Of a stretch of 64,000 bases of DNA, positions 43,485 through 52,334 are shown in pieces (positions within the stretch are counted from its first letter, which is position 1; the number at the start of each line of letters is the position of its first letter). Both the position numbers and the translations under genes were made by a program. Source of the stretch: Pseudomonas brassicacearum. Lineage in GTDB: Bacteria; Pseudomonadota; Gammaproteobacteria; Pseudomonadales; Pseudomonadaceae. The notes beneath the pieces were generated by a model. The model had not been told where the DNA came from and searched no databases. It saw nothing but the letters and a program-made list of their open reading frames with translations. The stretch spans positions 4,739,430-4,803,429 of the forward strand of contig NZ_CP007410.1 in assembly GCF_000585995.1 (NCBI RefSeq), written 5' to 3'.

Positions 43485-44834
43485 TCAGCGCACCTTGAGT
43501 TCAATGCGATACAAACGACCGAGCAGCAACGAGTAGGACAAGGTGCCAATCAACGCCACACCGCCGATGAACCAGAAGGCCAAGGCGAAGGAGCCCGTCT
43601 TGTGGACGATCGCCCCAATCACAATCGGAGTAACGATGCCGCCGATGTTGGCCGCCAGGCTGGTGATGCCGCCGGTCAATCCGATCAGTTCCTTGGGCGC
43701 CACTTCCGACACCGCTGCCCATGAGGACGACGCAATGCCCTGGGCGAAGAAAGCAACCGTCAGCACGGCAATGCAGATCACGTTCGAATCGGTGAAATTC
43801 ACCAGGACGATGGACATGCCCAGCATCGACCCGACCACCAACGGCAATTTGCGCGCGAAGGACAGCGAATAGCCCCGGCGTATCAGCAGATCGGAGACGA
43901 TCCCGGCCAGCAGGATGCCCACCGTCGCGCCCACGAACGGCAGTACGGCGAAGACGCCCGCCTTGATCATGGTCAGTTGACGCTCTTCGATCAGGTACGT
44001 CGGGAACCAGGTGAGAAAGAAGTACAGCGCCGACGTGCTGGCGAACTTGCCGATGCAAATCGCCCAGACCTGCCGATAGCTGAACAGCTCGGCGATCTGC
44101 CGCCAGTTGAACCGGGTGCGCTCCTGACTGCTTTTGACCAGCCCTCCCCCAGCCTCGATGTACTTCAACTCTTCCTTGCTGACTTTCTTGCAGTTCATCG
44201 GGTCGCGATAGAGGAATAGCCAGGCCACCCCGAAAACGATGCCGAGTGCACCGGTGCTATAGAACACATGGCGCCAGTCATAGGTGGTGGCCAGCCACAG
44301 CAGCGCACCGGTAAACAACGCCGTGCCCAGGTATTGGCCACAGACGTAAATGCTACTGGCCAGGCCGCGCTCCCGCGCCGGGAACCACACCGTGACCGCT
44401 CGGCTGTTGGCCGGAAACGCCGGCGCTTCCATCGCACCGACGGCCAGGCGCAGGCCGAACAGTGAAGCGAAACCCGTGGCAAAGCCCTGGCACACGGTGA
44501 CCGTCGACCAACTGATCAGCGACACCCCGTAGGTGAACCGGGAACCGAAGCGATCGGCGATGAACCCGGCGGGTACCAAGGCGATTGCATAGGTCCAGGC
44601 AAACGCGGAAAAAATCAGGCCCATTTCGATTTTATCCAGGCCCAGGTCCTTAGCGAGGAACGGCGCGGCAATCGAGATATTCACCCGGTCGATGTAGTTG
44701 ATGATCGTCGCGATCAGCAGCAACGACAGCATGAACCAACGCCGACGCGACGGCAGTCGCTCAGGCACTACGGCGTCCCGGGCGCCGGCAATCACCGGCG
44801 CTGCGGTGGCTTGGGAAGTGTGGGAGTTCGACAT
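43485..44834 (-). CDS. MFS transporter, anion:cation symporter (GudP/ExuT-like)
   Basis: A 449-residue transporter with 12 predicted helices. The first loop (NYIDRVNISIAAPFLAKDLG), the FSAFAWTYAI helix and GFIADRFGSR match the ACS family, which takes up sugar acids, phthalate and similar organic anions. First gene of the four-gene operon; ATG at 44834 with GAGGTTTATTC. It is divergent from the AraC gene at 45335. Confidence 0.88.
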   Translation of the reverse strand: MSNSHTSQATAAPVIAGARDAVVPERLPSRRRWFMLSLLLIATIINYIDRVNISIAAPFLAKDLGLDKIEMGLIFSAFAWTYAIALVPAGFIADRFGSRFTYGVSLISWSTVTVCQGFATGFASLFGLRLAVGAMEAPAFPANSRAVTVWFPARERGLASSIYVCGQYLGTALFTGALLWLATTYDWRHVFYSTGALGIVFGVAWLFLYRDPMNCKKVSKEELKYIEAGGGLVKSSQERTRFNWRQIAELFSYRQVWAICIGKFASTSALYFFLTWFPTYLIEERQLTMIKAGVFAVLPFVGATVGILLAGIVSDLLIRRGYSLSFARKLPLVVGSMLGMSIVLVNFTDSNVICIAVLTVAFFAQGIASSSWAAVSEVAPKELIGLTGGITSLAANIGGIVTPIVIGAIVHKTGSFALAFWFIGGVALIGTLSYSLLLGRLYRIELKVR

Positions 44835-45334
44835 GAATAAACCTCGTTATTGTTAGAAGCGTCGAAATGTTTACGAGCAGGCGAAGCCATTGCCCGCGAT
44901 GACGGGGCAGGATGTTCGCTACTGGAATGAGCGGCGCGGACAGCGCGTGTCAGGCGTTCGAAGACGCCTTGCAACAAGAGCAGCCAGGAGGATCAACGAG
45001 GGACGGGAACAGCTTCATGACATGCGCACCTTTGATTGTTTTTGGATGTGGCTGGGGTTGCGAGGGCTCAACAGTGGTCGTACAACAATCCGAAATCAAC
45101 CAAGGCGTTAGATCATTTTTCCCTGTGAAAACAGTAACAAGGGAACCTGTCCAAAAAAATCAAATCGGCGAAAGTTCTCAGTTTATTTTTTTGTTTTCTA
45201 TAACTAATTGTTTTTAAAGGAAAATACACACACCCCATCCGATATCGCTTTTGGACAGCCGCCCTCCATCGGCAGGAGGCAAAAAATTCACCCTCGGCGC
45301 CATCTCATCGTATAACTTCTTGAAAGGCGGCCAA
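44835..45334. promoter_or_regulatory. Divergent control region between the MFS and AraC genes
   Basis: 500 bases without a supported gene. The right half (about 45160-45235) is very AT-rich, with T-runs and TAACTAATTG, and is a likely promoter/regulator site. No clear AraC half-site pair was identified by eye. Confidence 0.55.
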
Positions 45335-46324
45335 ATGCCCCGTCACAATCGTTGTCATCACCATGCACTTGTAGAGGATTCCCAGGAGATGTCATCACCG
45401 AGCCGAGTCCCCACCTATGTCATGCAGCAACGCAGCGAACTGACGGACTTTTACATCCGTGACAAGAAAGGCCGACGCGCCGAAACCAGCCCCCATCGCC
45501 ACGAGTATTTCCAGATCCAGATCAACCTCGGTGGCGACACCGTGCAGCACATTGGCAATGTCGAACGTCCGTTTCCGCGCAATACCCTGGCCTTCATCCT
45601 GCCCCACCGCGTGCACGTGATTCCGCACCCGGCCGACAGCAATTTCATGGTGATCAATTTTTCCCAGACCTTCCTGCTGCCGCACTTGCAGTGCGACCCC
45701 ATGGACCTCGAAGAAGTCTCGATTCTAATGGCGCCCGAACTGTCGCCATTCCGTTTCCAGGAACACTTGGACTTCATCCTGGGCGATGAGGATTTCGCCA
45801 AAGTCTGCACCTTGATCGAACAAATGCGTGTCCTGGACGAGAACCGCCAGTTCGGCACCCGCGAGATGCTGAAAGGTTTGCTGCTGCAACTGATCGGCAG
45901 CGTTTGCGCCTTGTACGCTGAGCCACTCAAGCGCCTGGCCGAAGAGAATGCCGCCGAAGTCAGCCGCCGCGATGCGTTGAGCAGGATGTCCGAATACCTG
46001 CGCAAAAACATCGCCGACCCCGACCTCAACCTGATCAAGGTCGCCGCCGCGACGTACCTGTCACCCACATACCTGACCCACTGGCTGCGCAAGGAAATCG
46101 GCAAGACCTTCACTGAACTGGTGCTTGAGCGCCGCATGCATGCGGCGCGCAACTACTTGTTGAATGGAACACGGCCCGTGGGAGAAGTGGCGAGGTTGTG
46201 CGGGTTTGCCGATGAGGCTTATTTTTCCCGGCGTTTTCGCCAGATACATGGTCAGCCACCGGGACAGTTCAGGCGGCAACAGTTGAATCCGGACAGTCCG
46301 CAGTTGCCGTTGAACAATGGCTAG
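45335..46324 (+). CDS. AraC-family transcriptional regulator
   Basis: A 329-residue regulator: an N-terminal cupin sensor domain (SPHRHEYFQIQINLGGDTVQ) and a C-terminal double helix-turn-helix (about 230-320: IKVAAATYLSPTYLTHWLRK and VGEVARLCGFADEAYFSRRF). The ATG at 45335 has an AAAGGCGG site; other possible starts are TTG 45251 and ATG 45389. Divergent from the MFS-FAH-SDR-dehydrogenase operon, which it probably activates with a pathway acid as signal. Confidence 0.88.
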   Translation: MPRHNRCHHHALVEDSQEMSSPSRVPTYVMQQRSELTDFYIRDKKGRRAETSPHRHEYFQIQINLGGDTVQHIGNVERPFPRNTLAFILPHRVHVIPHPADSNFMVINFSQTFLLPHLQCDPMDLEEVSILMAPELSPFRFQEHLDFILGDEDFAKVCTLIEQMRVLDENRQFGTREMLKGLLLQLIGSVCALYAEPLKRLAEENAAEVSRRDALSRMSEYLRKNIADPDLNLIKVAAATYLSPTYLTHWLRKEIGKTFTELVLERRMHAARNYLLNGTRPVGEVARLCGFADEAYFSRRFRQIHGQPPGQFRRQQLNPDSPQLPLNNG

Positions 46325-46398
46325 GGGCCTCAATGCCGGGAGCCGATATCGTCAGGTTATCTATACTGGCTTCCCGGACGACAGCCAGAGCGTGAACA

Positions 46399-46872
46399 AT
46401 GCCCCTCACCCCCCATCAAAATCCGCCCATCATTTTGGTCCCTGCTCAACAAAGCGACTCGGACGATCTGGTAGACATTCGAATCGAGGCCATGCGCGAA
46501 AGCCTGGAGCGTGTAGGGCGATTTGATCCCCGGCGCGCGCGCGAGCGGTTTCTCAGCGGTTTCGAACCGTGCAACACGCGCCACATCGAACTGGGGGGAA
46601 AGAGGGTTGGGTTCGTTGTGGTCAAGCCTTTCAACAATGAGCTCTTGCTTGACCACCTTTATGTGCGGCCGAGCGCACAAGGATCAGGAATAGGCTCTGC
46701 TGTTCTCAATCATATTTTCAAAGAAGCGGATGCGGCCGCGCTCCCTGTAAGGGTTGGCGCCCTTAAAGAAAGCGCCTCGAATCGCTTTTACATCCGCCAC
46801 GGTTTCCAATACGTCGAAAGCAGTGAGTTCGACAATTATTATGTTCGGCAGAACGTTTGCGCGGCTGGCTAG
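46399..46872 (+). CDS. GNAT-family N-acetyltransferase
   Basis: A 157-residue acetyltransferase with LLLDHLYVRPSAQGSGIG, the acetyl-CoA-binding motif, and a late FYIRHGFQYVESS. Substrate unknown. Convergent with the small zinc-ribbon gene. Confidence 0.88.
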   Translation: MPLTPHQNPPIILVPAQQSDSDDLVDIRIEAMRESLERVGRFDPRRARERFLSGFEPCNTRHIELGGKRVGFVVVKPFNNELLLDHLYVRPSAQGSGIGSAVLNHIFKEADAAALPVRVGALKESASNRFYIRHGFQYVESSEFDNYYVRQNVCAAG

Positions 46873-46889
46873 CTGGCCAATCGATGCTG

Positions 46890-47117
46890 TCAGCGCAGGA
46901 TCAATACCGCCGCCACTGCGATCACGGCCACCACGCCGAAGACCATCCGCGCGATCCAGGGCGCGGTGAGCCAGACGCCGGCAGCCCCGGCAATCTGCCC
47001 GACGTTTTTCTCGGTCAGGCGGAAGCTCGGTTCGCGGAAGGGATTGCCGCAATGAGGACAGGCGTAGGCCTTGTCGGAAATTCGGGAAGCGCATTCTGGG
47101 CAATCGATCAGACTCAT
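46890..47117 (-). CDS. Small zinc-ribbon membrane protein
   Basis: A 75-residue protein: an N-terminal zinc ribbon with CPECASRISDKAYACPHCG (two CxxC pairs), a linker, and a C-terminal hydrophobic helix (about 50-74, MVFGVVAVIAVAAVLIL). Partner unknown. Confidence 0.8.
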   Translation of the reverse strand: MSLIDCPECASRISDKAYACPHCGNPFREPSFRLTEKNVGQIAGAAGVWLTAPWIARMVFGVVAVIAVAAVLILR

Positions 47118-47328
47118 TGTGCAACCTCAGGGTGAGTTGAATTTGTGGTCTTCAACAGACTGCTTATTTGCAGTTTTTGTTCGGGATCAGCTTAGTCTTT
47201 CGATTAGCGCTGTACAAAAAAACCAACGACTTCACAAAAAAACCATAGCCCTGGACACTCGAACACTGATCGAACCCCTCGCAATGCCATGGGTCTGCTC
47301 CTGTATGACCTCTTCGGAATCTGCTCCT

Positions 47329-48150
47329 ATGTCCCCACACCAAAGCCTCGTTTTCCTGGCACGAGGCGGCTATGCCGCTCGAGGCGTTATTTATCTGATC
47401 ATGGGTATCTTCGCCTTGCTGGCGGCTCGAGACTCAAGCAATCCGAAAGACAGCCACAGCAGCCTGGAAGCGTTGTTGAGCCAACCATTCGGCCACGCCC
47501 TCGTCGGTCTGGTGGTAATAGGCCTGCTCGCCTTCGCCGGATGGCGCGTGTTGCAGGCCACCCGCGATGTCGATCATCACGGCAACGAACTCAAGGGCCT
47601 GGTCATTCGCGCAGGCCTGCTGGCGGGAGGATTGATCAACGGCGCGCTGGCGTTCTTTGCGTTGAGCCTGCTCGTCAGTGGGTTGAAAAACTCCGGTGGC
47701 TCCGGCGACGGACAGACCCAGGACCTGCTGGCGCGCCTGTTGTCCTGGGACCATTCGAATGTGTTGATCTACCTTATCGCCCTGGTGCCATTCGGGGTGG
47801 GTATCGCTCACATCATCAAGGGTTGGAAAGCGTCATTCGAAAAGTACTTTGAAGCGGACGAAGACGTCATGCGCTATGTACGCCCGGTATCGCGCTTCGG
47901 TCTTATCGCCCGTGGCGTCGTCTTTATTGAAATCGCCCTGCTGCTGATCATCAGTGGTTCGAAATATAAAGCCATGGACCCACCCGGCATGAAAGAAGCC
48001 CTCGATGCGCTTCAAAACCTGCCGGCTGGAGGCGCGATGTTGATGGTTGTGGCGCTGGGTTTGATCGCTTTTTCGGCCTACAGCTTTTCCGAAGCGGCCT
48101 GGCGCAAGATCAACATGGATGTGCCTGGAATGTCGGACACCTCGCGCTGA
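47329..48150 (+). CDS. DUF1206 family membrane protein
   Basis: A 273-residue protein with six membrane helices arranged as three two-helix repeats, each beginning with a pattern such as LARGGYAARGVIYLIMG and SRFGLIARGVVFIEIAL, as in DUF1206. The ATG at 47329 is chosen because the repeats start immediately after; the upstream in-frame extension to 47071 overlaps the zinc-ribbon gene and looks non-coding. Ribosome site weak. Function unknown. Confidence 0.8.
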   Translation: MSPHQSLVFLARGGYAARGVIYLIMGIFALLAARDSSNPKDSHSSLEALLSQPFGHALVGLVVIGLLAFAGWRVLQATRDVDHHGNELKGLVIRAGLLAGGLINGALAFFALSLLVSGLKNSGGSGDGQTQDLLARLLSWDHSNVLIYLIALVPFGVGIAHIIKGWKASFEKYFEADEDVMRYVRPVSRFGLIARGVVFIEIALLLIISGSKYKAMDPPGMKEALDALQNLPAGGAMLMVVALGLIAFSAYSFSEAAWRKINMDVPGMSDTSR

Positions 48151-48151
48151 C

Positions 48152-48655
48152 TTATTTCTGCACAGGTTCTACGCGACGCATAAGATCGTTCAGCACATAG
48201 GTGTCGAGAAAGGCGTTTACCTCGGTGACCTGGCCATCCCTGAATGTCATGTGCCACAGGTACGTGTTGTTGTAGGGTTTGCGATCCAGTGCGGTTGCCT
48301 CGCCGTTCCACAGAACGACGACAACATCGTCCTCGGCAACAATGCTCTGGACGGTGGGGGAAATAGGCGTCGCCAGCCGGGCAGTGATGGGGCGTACGGC
48401 TTGCTCCATTAAATCGGCCTTGCTGTTGTACACCCCAGATACGGGACTGGATCCGGCAACGGTCCATGTGGCATTGGGCGCCAACAGATCGAACACCGTG
48501 CCTTTGCCTTGCTGCCAGTTCGTGAACGCCTGGCGCACCCGATCTGTATTGGTGTTTTGAGTCGCGGTTTCCGATGCCCACACTGGGCTCGCTGAAAGAG
48601 CCAGAGGCAATGCGATAGCTAAAAGGCGTAAAGCCGAACTCATCCGAGTGGTCAT
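48152..48655 (-). CDS. Secreted NTF2/SnoaL-like protein
   Basis: A 167-residue protein with a signal peptide (cleavage near VWAS) and a SnoaL-like domain: a helix (DRVRQAFTNWQQGKGTVFDL), then LAPNATWTVAG and the closing beta strands VVVVLWNGEATALDRKPYNN and LWHMTFRDGQVTEVNAF. Function unknown. Its stop almost touches that of the DUF1206 gene (convergent). Confidence 0.82.
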   Translation of the reverse strand: MTTRMSSALRLLAIALPLALSASPVWASETATQNTNTDRVRQAFTNWQQGKGTVFDLLAPNATWTVAGSSPVSGVYNSKADLMEQAVRPITARLATPISPTVQSIVAEDDVVVVLWNGEATALDRKPYNNTYLWHMTFRDGQVTEVNAFLDTYVLNDLMRRVEPVQK

Positions 48656-48785
48656 GATTGTTCTCCCAACAATGCCGTTGATAGGAAGCGCTTGAAGGGG
48701 AACCTTAACGGCATGCGTTTGGATGCTGTTGCTCGATACTGTTGCGCATTTGCCTGATGCTGTCCGGGGATAAGTCCTGGCGCGA

Positions 48786-49020
48786 TTAGAAGGTGGATAC
48801 CCGTTTCCAGAGTCGCCCCGCCAGCCGACTTAGGCTCAAGGCCCAGGCAAGGAAAGCGATCAACCCGACACTCAGCAGCATCCCATCCACGCCCAGGCTG
48901 CCGATGAGCCTGCCGGCGATAAAGGGAAACCCGAATACGCTAGGCTGAAAAGCAGGAGTGCCTGTGCGGTCAATCCACGTGCCGCCTCGTTGGCGACCAA
49001 GCCTTTAATGACCGAAGCTA
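48786..49020 (-). pseudogene. C-terminal remnant of an MFS transporter
   Basis: On the minus strand the sequence reads GLVANEAARGLTAQALLLFS then AYSGFP, then must shift frame near 48935 to IAGRLIGSLGVDGMLL and a hydrophobic end LSVGLIAFLAWALSLSRLAG before TAA. This looks like the last two helices of an MFS (YbfB-like) transporter with a frameshift and no N-terminus. Confidence 0.55.
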
Positions 49021-49136
49021 GTGTGGCGCGCGGGGATTATCATTGTGATGGTGGAGTCAAGGTTTGGAAATCCGCACCATTGCTGACTTGAGTGAGGTTG
49101 ACGGGGGCGACCGGCGTATATTCAATCGATACACAC

Positions 49137-49155
49137 GTATAGACATTAGCTATAC
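49137..49155. promoter_or_regulatory. Operator-like inverted repeat before the TacA/TacT pair
   Basis: GTATAG / CTATAC with a seven-base spacer, about 120 bases before the antitoxin start, in an otherwise GC-rich surrounding. Ribbon-helix-helix antitoxins bind such palindromes in their own promoter. Confidence 0.55.
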
Positions 49156-49273
49156 ACAGACGTAGTATCTACCGCGAAGCCAACCCAACGGCATCAAACC
49201 TCAATCGATAGATCTTTCCAACGACGGATCACATTAAGCGAAGCACCGAGGCATCTCCAAGGCGGGAATAAAC

Positions 49274-49561
49274 ATGACCGTATGTATTGAAGAAAAATCC
49301 AAGCCCGTGCCCATCAACATGAGAGCGGATGAAAAAAAACGCAACCTGATCGATCTGGCGGCTGCTATGTCCGGTCGTGATCGAACCAGCTTTATCTTGG
49401 AAGCTGCTTGTCAGAAAGCAGAGGAAGTCATTCTGAATAAACGGCTGTTCCTTCTCGACGACGCGGCGTTTGACGCATTTGAGCAGGCCATGGAAGCGAA
49501 TCCAATTCGAGGTAACAAGTGCCTGCATCAACTTCTCGAAAGGCCCAAACGGTGGAGCTGA
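49274..49561 (+). CDS. tacA: TacA-type (DUF1778) ribbon-helix-helix antitoxin
   Basis: A 95-residue protein with the DUF1778 pattern: strand VPINMRADEKKRNLIDLAA, helix turn SGRDRTSFILEAACQKAEEV and a C-terminal toxin-neutralising tail (FLLDDAAFDAFEQAMEANP). It overlaps the start of the adjacent GNAT toxin. Confidence 0.9.
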   Translation: MTVCIEEKSKPVPINMRADEKKRNLIDLAAAMSGRDRTSFILEAACQKAEEVILNKRLFLLDDAAFDAFEQAMEANPIRGNKCLHQLLERPKRWS

Positions 49562-50040
49562 GGGCTCCGGAAAAGCTGAACGATGAACACATCCTGGATG
49601 AATTCGATTCTGGTGTGGCATCGATCAACGATTACCTCCAAAGACAAGCGCGCAAAGCTCAAGCGGCAAAACAGGCCGTTGTATACGTGATCTGTCGAAA
49701 GGATACGCCCGTCGTCATGGGCTATTACACCCTGTCGAGCGGATCGATCGCACGCGAGAACGTCGTTCCGAAAAGCCATCAACGCAACTCTCCAAGCGTG
49801 CATCCGGTGACACTCCTGGGGCGCATGGGGGTCACTCTCGCAGCGCAAGGCCAAGGCTTTGCAATTGACTTGCTGCAAGATGCGATTGAACGAGCGATTA
49901 CTGCGTCAAGCACCATCGGCTCTACCGCAATGATTGTTCACCCGCTTACTGAACGTCTGTCGAGCTTTTACATCAAATACGCCGGGTTTATACCGTGTCC
50001 AGGGCTTTCGCCCATTACGCTGATGTTGCCGCTTCGGTAG
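49552..50040 (+). CDS. tacT: TacT-type GNAT toxin
   Basis: A 162-residue GNAT-fold protein of the type that acetylates charged tRNA. Family features: DEFDSGVASINDYLQRQA at the start, YYTLSSGSIARENV, the acetyl-CoA motif region LLGRMGVTLAAQGQGFAIDL, and FYIKYAGFIPCP near the end with the catalytic-type tyrosine. The GTG at 49552 (AAAGG upstream) gives the family length and a ten-base overlap with the antitoxin; GTG 49519 is an alternative. Confidence 0.88.
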   Translation: MELRAPEKLNDEHILDEFDSGVASINDYLQRQARKAQAAKQAVVYVICRKDTPVVMGYYTLSSGSIARENVVPKSHQRNSPSVHPVTLLGRMGVTLAAQGQGFAIDLLQDAIERAITASSTIGSTAMIVHPLTERLSSFYIKYAGFIPCPGLSPITLMLPLR

Positions 50041-50123
50041 CAGTTGATGGATTCAAATCAGAAAAAAGACACTCCAGCGCCATATCAGTCCCAACATGGA
50101 CATTTTCCAGACGCCAAAAACCA

Positions 50124-50160
50124 CAAACCCCCGACTTTCTCTAGGAAAACCGGGGGTTTG
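50124..50160 (-). terminator. Rho-independent terminator after tRNA-Ser
   Basis: CAAACCCCCG / CGGGGGTTTG perfect 10-base arms around a 17-base loop, 14 bases beyond the 3' end of the tRNA gene. Also usable from the toxin side. Confidence 0.85.
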
Positions 50161-50173
50161 TGTTTGCAGAATG

Positions 50174-50263
50174 TGGCGGTGAAGGAGAGATTCGAACTCT
50201 CGATACAGTTTCCTGTATACACACTTTCCAGGCGTGCTCCTTAAGCCACTCGGACACTTCACC
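50174..50263 (-). tRNA. tRNA-Ser (GGA)
   Basis: A 90-base gene on the minus strand with encoded CCA (50174-50176). Acceptor stem GGTGAAG / CTTCACC (50257-50263 and 50178-50184), anticodon loop CTGGAAA with anticodon GGA, a long variable arm (TATACAG / CTGTATC) that marks a serine tRNA, and a GAGAGTTCGAATCTCTC T-arm. Confidence 0.95.
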
Positions 50264-50571
50264 GTATCTCGGCAAACTGTTCAGTCTGTCGAGGCGCGCT
50301 AATGTAGTCGAAAGCTTTTCCGATGGCAAAGGTTTTTTTCAGAATTTTCATGCGGTTAAGGTGGTCGGGCATTTCAAACGAGCCGAGGCATGGCAAACCG
50401 GCCAATCTTCGGGTTTGCGTATGCGCGGCCCTTTAGATGGAGGCGCGGCTGGATTGGGCGGGCCAGGCTGTTTACGCGGTGCGACGCTGACCGGTGAGTC
50501 AGTCACGGCGCTTTACCTGGCCTGCGTCGGTGGGTAACGTCTGCGTCACTTCTCTTACAAGGAATTGCGTC

Positions 50572-51261
50572 ATGAGCGATCTGATTGCCTACCATCTCGA
50601 AGACGGTATCGCGACCCTGACCTTGAACAATGGCAAGGTGAATGCCATCTCGCCGGATGTGATTGCCGCGTTCAACGCTGCGCTGGATCAGGCGACAGCG
50701 GATCGGGCGGTGGTGATCATTACCGGGCAACCGGGGATTTTGTCGGGCGGTTACGACCTGAAAGTAATGACCGCCGGCCCCAAGGAAGCAGTAAACCTGG
50801 TCACGGCCGGCTCGACGCTGGCCCGCCGCCTGTTGTCGCACCCCTTCCCCGTCGTTGTCGCCTGTCCGGGACATGCGGTGGCCAAGGGTGCGTTCCTGCT
50901 GCTGTCGGCGGACTACCGCATTGGCGTGGACGGGCCGTTCAGCATCGGTCTGAATGAGGTGCAGATCGGCATGACCATGCACCACGCGGGTATCGAGTTG
51001 GCCCGTGATCGCTTGCGCAAGTCAGCGTTTCACCGCTCGGTGATCAATGCCGAGATGTTCAACCCGCAAAGCGCGGTGGACGCGGGGTTCCTCGACAAAG
51101 TGGTGTCGGCAGAAGAACTGCAGGGCGCGGCCTTGGAGGCGGCGCGTCAATTGAAGAAAATCAACATGACGGCCCACAAGAACACCAAGCTGAAAGTCCG
51201 CAAGGCGCTGCTGGAAACCTTGGACAGTGCGATTCTGCTGGATCAGGAGCACATGGGCTAA
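50572..51261 (+). CDS. Enoyl-CoA hydratase/isomerase family (crotonase) protein
   Basis: A 229-residue crotonase. The oxyanion-hole region ILSGGYDLKVM near residue 58, and the second glycine-rich segment CPGHAVAKGAFLLLSADYRIG near 100. Neither canonical catalytic glutamate of enoyl-CoA hydratase is obvious, so the reaction may differ. Matches by position PA1748-like genes of P. aeruginosa (from memory). ATG at 50572 after AAGGAA. Confidence 0.85.
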   Translation: MSDLIAYHLEDGIATLTLNNGKVNAISPDVIAAFNAALDQATADRAVVIITGQPGILSGGYDLKVMTAGPKEAVNLVTAGSTLARRLLSHPFPVVVACPGHAVAKGAFLLLSADYRIGVDGPFSIGLNEVQIGMTMHHAGIELARDRLRKSAFHRSVINAEMFNPQSAVDAGFLDKVVSAEELQGAALEAARQLKKINMTAHKNTKLKVRKALLETLDSAILLDQEHMG

Positions 51262-51283
51262 CGAGCCTTCCTCCGCCAAACTA

Positions 51284-51308
51284 AAAGCCCGACCCCGTGT
51301 CGGGCTTT
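51284..51308 (+). terminator. Rho-independent terminator
   Basis: AAAGCCCGAC / GTCGGGCTTT with a CCCGT loop and T-run, 22 bases after the crotonase stop. Confidence 0.92.
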
Positions 51309-51416
51309 CTCCTACATGCATTGTTTAAAAATCAGCAACCGCTCTAGCCCGCTTCTGTCACGTTACTCAGAAACATACGCTTAAATATCGTCCATCTCCT
51401 ACCTCTATAGCGGCAA

Positions 51417-51445
51417 TTGCCGAAATCAGTGCACATCCGTACACT
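51417..51445 (+). promoter_or_regulatory. Sigma-70 promoter of the acyltransferase gene
   Basis: TTGCCG (51417-51422), a 17-base spacer, and TACACT (51440-51445), 31 bases before the start codon at 51477. Confidence 0.5.
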
Positions 51446-51476
51446 GCGCCACCTTTTGTCCCGATAGGGCCTGTAG

Positions 51477-52199
51477 ATGCTGTTTGTACTGCGTATGTTG
51501 TTGATGGGGCTGCACTTTGTCTTGGCGGGTGTGCTTGGCGTAATCCTGGGGATATGCCGCCCGTTCAACCCGGACAACAGTCGTTTATGCGCCAGGCTGT
51601 ATGCCCTGCCCGCCATGTACATCTTGGGCCTGCGGATCAGGGCTGACGTTGGCGCGCTAGCGGATAAACCCCAGAGCTGCGTGATCATCGCCAACCACCA
51701 GTCCAACTATGACCTGTTCGTGTTTGGCAATGTAGTGCCGCGCCGTACTGTGTGCATTGGCAAGAAGAGCTTGAAGTGGGTACCACTGTTCGGGCAACTG
51801 TTCTGGCTAGCGGGCAATGTGCTGATCGACCGCGGCAATGCGATCAAGGCGCGCCAGTCAATATTGACCACCACGCATACCTTGCAGCACGAGGACACGT
51901 CGATCTGGGTGTTCCCGGAAGGGACGCGAAATTTTGGCGAAGACCTGCTGCCCTTCAAGAGGGGCGCATTCCAGATGGCCATAGACGCCGGCGTGCCCAT
52001 TGTCCCGGTCTGCGTCAGTAACTACATCAAGCACATGCGCCTGAATCGTTGGCACAGCGGTGAAGTCCTCATACGCTCATTGCCGGCAATTCCTACAGCA
52101 GGGCTGAGCATGGATGACATGCCCCAGCTTATCGCCCGGTGCCGTGAGCAAATGCGCGAATGCATTGAGACCATGGACCGGCAGTTGCAACGGACCTGA
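51477..52199 (+). CDS. plsC: 1-acylglycerol-3-phosphate acyltransferase
   Basis: A 240-residue PlsC-family enzyme: N-terminal helix, catalytic NHQSNYDLF (HX4D) near residue 72 and the FPEGTRN substrate motif near 145. It converts lysophosphatidate to phosphatidate in phospholipid synthesis. Followed by a terminator; transcribed alone. Confidence 0.92.
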   Translation: MLFVLRMLLMGLHFVLAGVLGVILGICRPFNPDNSRLCARLYALPAMYILGLRIRADVGALADKPQSCVIIANHQSNYDLFVFGNVVPRRTVCIGKKSLKWVPLFGQLFWLAGNVLIDRGNAIKARQSILTTTHTLQHEDTSIWVFPEGTRNFGEDLLPFKRGAFQMAIDAGVPIVPVCVSNYIKHMRLNRWHSGEVLIRSLPAIPTAGLSMDDMPQLIARCREQMRECIETMDRQLQRT

Positions 52200-52202
52200 A
52201 AG

Positions 52203-52225
52203 AAACCCGCTCTTGCAGCGGGTTT
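52203..52225 (+). terminator. Rho-independent terminator
   Basis: AAACCCGCT / AGCGGGTTT with a CTTGC loop and a T-rich end, just after the plsC stop. Confidence 0.9.
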
Positions 52226-52334
52226 TCTTTTGCCTACGAACTTGGCAGATTTTGCTGACTCTCAACCAGTAGGGCACGTTAAGCTGGACAGTGCCTTGCT
52301 ACTGCCATTTTCCAATAAGAAGTGAACAACCATT

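Noticed and set aside
47071..47328. N-terminal extension of the DUF1206 gene
   Set aside because: It would overlap the zinc-ribbon gene on the other strand and adds 86 residues without hydrophobic repeat pattern; family start is near 47329.
24500..50000. Prophage or integrative element
   Set aside because: No integrase, phage structural, conjugation or replication genes; only the IS256 transposase and TA modules suggest mobility.
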